This document shows, one piece after another, positions 62,056 to 64,000 of a stretch of 64,000 bases of DNA (within the stretch, counting starts at the first letter, position 1; each line of letters begins with the position of its first letter). The position numbers were made by a program, and so were the translations under genes. The notes under the pieces are model-generated. The model was not told the origin of the DNA and searched no databases. It saw only the letters and a list, made by a program, of their open reading frames with translations. The DNA comes from Cellvibrio sp. UBA7671 (lineage in GTDB: Bacteria > Pseudomonadota > Gammaproteobacteria > Pseudomonadales > Cellvibrionaceae), in the NCBI GenBank assembly GCA_002483145.1, contig DLHJ01000003.1, positions 124,001 to 188,000 of the forward strand. The letters are read 5' to 3'.

Positions 62056-62355
62056 TTAGCCCGCCGATCTCGCTTTAAAAGCACGTACAACCTGGTTGAA
62101 ATCGTCAGCAAATTTTTTCAAATCATCCAGCTCTTTTTTCTCATCCGAGCGCCCCAGACCAGCACACCCCAGGTAGGCCTCCATGTCTTTTACATAGGCC
62201 TTCATATCATTGTTCGCTTTTACCATTTGTGCAGTAACCACAGTAGCTGCATCAGGAATTTCTGGTTTAGCGGCGGGCTTTTCGCTAGCTGCAGCAGCCA
62301 TTGAAGTTACAACGCATGATGCAAAAAAAGTAGCAGCGATAACAAACGATCTCAT
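62056..62355 (-). CDS. Small secreted hypothetical protein
   Basis: 99 residues from the ATG at 62355 (GAGAGGA upstream; a TTG 18 bases earlier is unlikely). Signal peptide about 1-23 (SMAAAA), then a soluble helical part rich in Ala, Lys and Asp with one Cys (YLGCAGLGRSDEKK). Two long helices are likely (about 45-65 and 75-95). Family not recognised. It lies 63 bases after the chemotaxis-receptor gene, on the same strand. Confidence 0.72.
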   Translation of the reverse strand: MRSFVIAATFFASCVVTSMAAAASEKPAAKPEIPDAATVVTAQMVKANNDMKAYVKDMEAYLGCAGLGRSDEKKELDDLKKFADDFNQVVRAFKARSAG

Positions 62356-62418
62356 GAATTTTCCTCTCAACAAAAGAACAAGATTACATAATTAACAAAA
62401 CAAACATTCACAACAAAA

Positions 62419-63956
62419 TTAAACCCGGAAACGCCCAACCAACTCCGCCATACGCGCCGCCATTTCAGCCAGGTTGCCTGTATTGGTAGTAATGCGACTG
62501 GAGCTTTCTGCCGTATGAGTAGCAACTGAAGAAATACGATCAATATTGTTTTCAATTTGGCGTGTAGCTGCGCTCTGTTGTTCCGATGCAGCCGCAATCT
62601 GATTGGTCCTATCGCGAATCACACTTACAATTTCGGTAATATTTTCCAGGGCGTGACTTGCATCGCTGGCTTGCACTACCGCATTGCCCGCCTGGTTAGT
62701 ACCTGCCGCCATCATTTCTACTGCTTTTTGTGAGCCTGATTGCAAGCGCTCAATCATTTCGCGAATTTCAGTGGTGGAGCTTTGCGTTTTAGATGCAAGC
62801 GTGCGCACTTCATCGGCAACTACCGCAAAGCCGCGCCCTTGTTCACCGGCACGCGCCGCTTCAATCGCCGCGTTCAATGCGAGCAAATTAGTTTGCTCGG
62901 CAATACCACGAATCACATCCAGCACCGAGCCGATACTCACTGTTTCTTGACGCAGACGGTCAATTACATCGGCTGCCGTTTTAATATCACCCGACAGGTT
63001 GGTAATTTGCCCCATAGTATTGACCACTAGGGTTTTACCTTCTGCTGCTGCATCGTCAGCTTGTAAGGACTTATCAGCGGTTTCCGTCACACTCACAGTC
63101 ACATCTTGCACCACACCCGCCATCTCTTTCACTGCACCAACAATGTGTTGGATCTCAGTTTGCTGGGTGCGAATTTCGCGTTCATTTTCACGTGATAATT
63201 GCGAGAGGCTCACTGCACTATCACTCACATCGCGCGCGGTATGTGCCACGCTGGCGATAATCGATTGCAGACGCTCTACAAACTGATTAAAACAACGCGC
63301 CAGTTCTGATACTTCGTCATTACCGGTTACCGGTAAGCGACGGGTTAAATCGCCCTCGCCTTCAGCAATATCGCGCAACGCAGTCACCACATTATTTACC
63401 GGGCGCACAATACTCAATTGCACCGCATAGGCGAGCGATGCCGCTATCAGGCTGATAATAAAAACCAAGCCCAATGCGGAGTAAATTGCATCAGTCACTA
63501 TCACATCTACCTCGCTCATATCCACACGCAAACTGATGGCACCTATAGTGGCGCCGTCAGATTTAATCGTTTCAGTAATCAACAAAAGCTCGCCTTCAAC
63601 TTCAATGCCAGTCGCGCGCGGAGTGCCTGATAATTCACGCGGCACTATTTTGGAGTCGGTATTTTTTTCATACCAGGCAAAAGGTTTTTGGGCGCTATAT
63701 ACAACCGCGCTCAACACGCGTGGGCTTACACGCAAAGCACCCAGTGATGCGTTAACGGTGCGCTATCGTCAAAAGTCATTGCCCCAACACTTGCCTCTCC
63801 TAACACCTGCGCAAGCGTGCGTGTGTCTTCAATAATGGCGGATTCTGTTGTGGCAATACCGGTGCGCACAGTTACCAAAGTTGTTGCAATAACAGCGGCG
63901 ATACAGGTCAAGGTCACGCTGAGCAGAATCTTCCATTTAAGTGATAGATTGTTCAC
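62419..63956 (-). pseudogene. Methyl-accepting chemotaxis protein, interrupted by a single frameshift
   Basis: Two frames together make one MCP. The 5' part (63956 down to 63726, GTG start with GAGGT) has transmembrane helix 1 and the start of a CHASE8-like periplasmic domain. It leaves frame near 63757-63763 and hits a stop. One inserted base there would join it to ...[15 protein letters not shown] in the frame of 62419-63735. The rest has transmembrane helix 2 (about 95-120 of that part), HAMP, and a full MCP signalling domain with the hairpin tip [20 protein letters not shown]. Full length would be about 512 residues. Either a real mutation or a sequencing error; the C-terminal part alone has only a TTG start and no ribosome site. 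Confidence 0.85.
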
Positions 63957-64000
63957 TTACACCTCGGTTAGCACATGAATAAACTAAGAAAAAGCCTTTG

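Overview
The window reads as chromosomal DNA of a free-living, polysaccharide-degrading gammaproteobacterium, most likely a Cellvibrio. One secreted GH43 arabinanase (46444-47493) is recognisably the orthologue of Cellvibrio japonicus Arb43A. The serine-rich linkers, CBM2 and ricin-type modules, CE15 esterase, TonB-dependent receptors of the Xanthomonas/Caulobacter type and many lipoprotein glycosidases fit that genus. No rRNA, tRNA, CRISPR array, integrase or transposase was seen.

Layout. 1-9 kb: the 3' end of a secreted discoidin-domain protein; a translationally coupled operon of hybrid histidine kinase, REC-PAS response regulator and Crp/Fnr regulator; a double-OmpA-domain envelope protein; an alpha/beta hydrolase; a BON lipoprotein; a second Crp/Fnr paralogue; and two very small genes. 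9-14 kb: a large protein of unknown function divergent from a compact gene set made of a Tat-signal peptide precursor with a CxxC core, a DUF692/MNIO iron oxidase and a likely partner protein. This looks like a ribosomal-peptide (RiPP) locus of a type I do not recognise. 14-23 kb: a periplasmic binding protein and an mdtABC-like RND efflux operon whose gene junctions carry copies of a palindromic repeat. 23-31 kb: a GH2 enzyme with beta-glucuronidase signatures, a PAS-GAF-PAS-GGDEF-EAL protein, an FCD-type GntR regulator and small envelope proteins.

31-36 kb is a glucuronoxylan module. It has a CBM2-GH10-malectin-CE15 fusion (xylanase plus glucuronoyl esterase) and an adjacent membrane-spanning AraC regulator. 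Between them are three copies of one 12-mer, two of them direct repeats spaced 21 bp apart, as AraC-family operators often are. 36-62 kb is an arabinan/pectin side-chain utilisation locus: six GH43 proteins (endo-arabinanases and exo-arabinofuranosidases, several with ricin-type modules), a GH146/GH127-like beta-L-arabinofuranosidase, a retaining-type GH97 (alpha-galactosidase or beta-L-arabinopyranosidase), an aldose 1-epimerase and two paralogous TonB-dependent receptors. The likely flow is: surface endo-arabinanases cut arabinan, the TonB receptors import oligosaccharides, periplasmic and lipoprotein exo-enzymes release L-arabinose (with GH146 and GH97 removing terminal beta-linked arabinose), and mutarotase equilibrates the anomers. 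A shared 14-bp box (TATTTGTCTTATAA) and terminator-like hairpins at most gene junctions suggest common control with attenuated read-through. The window ends in a methyl-accepting chemotaxis gene broken by one frameshift.
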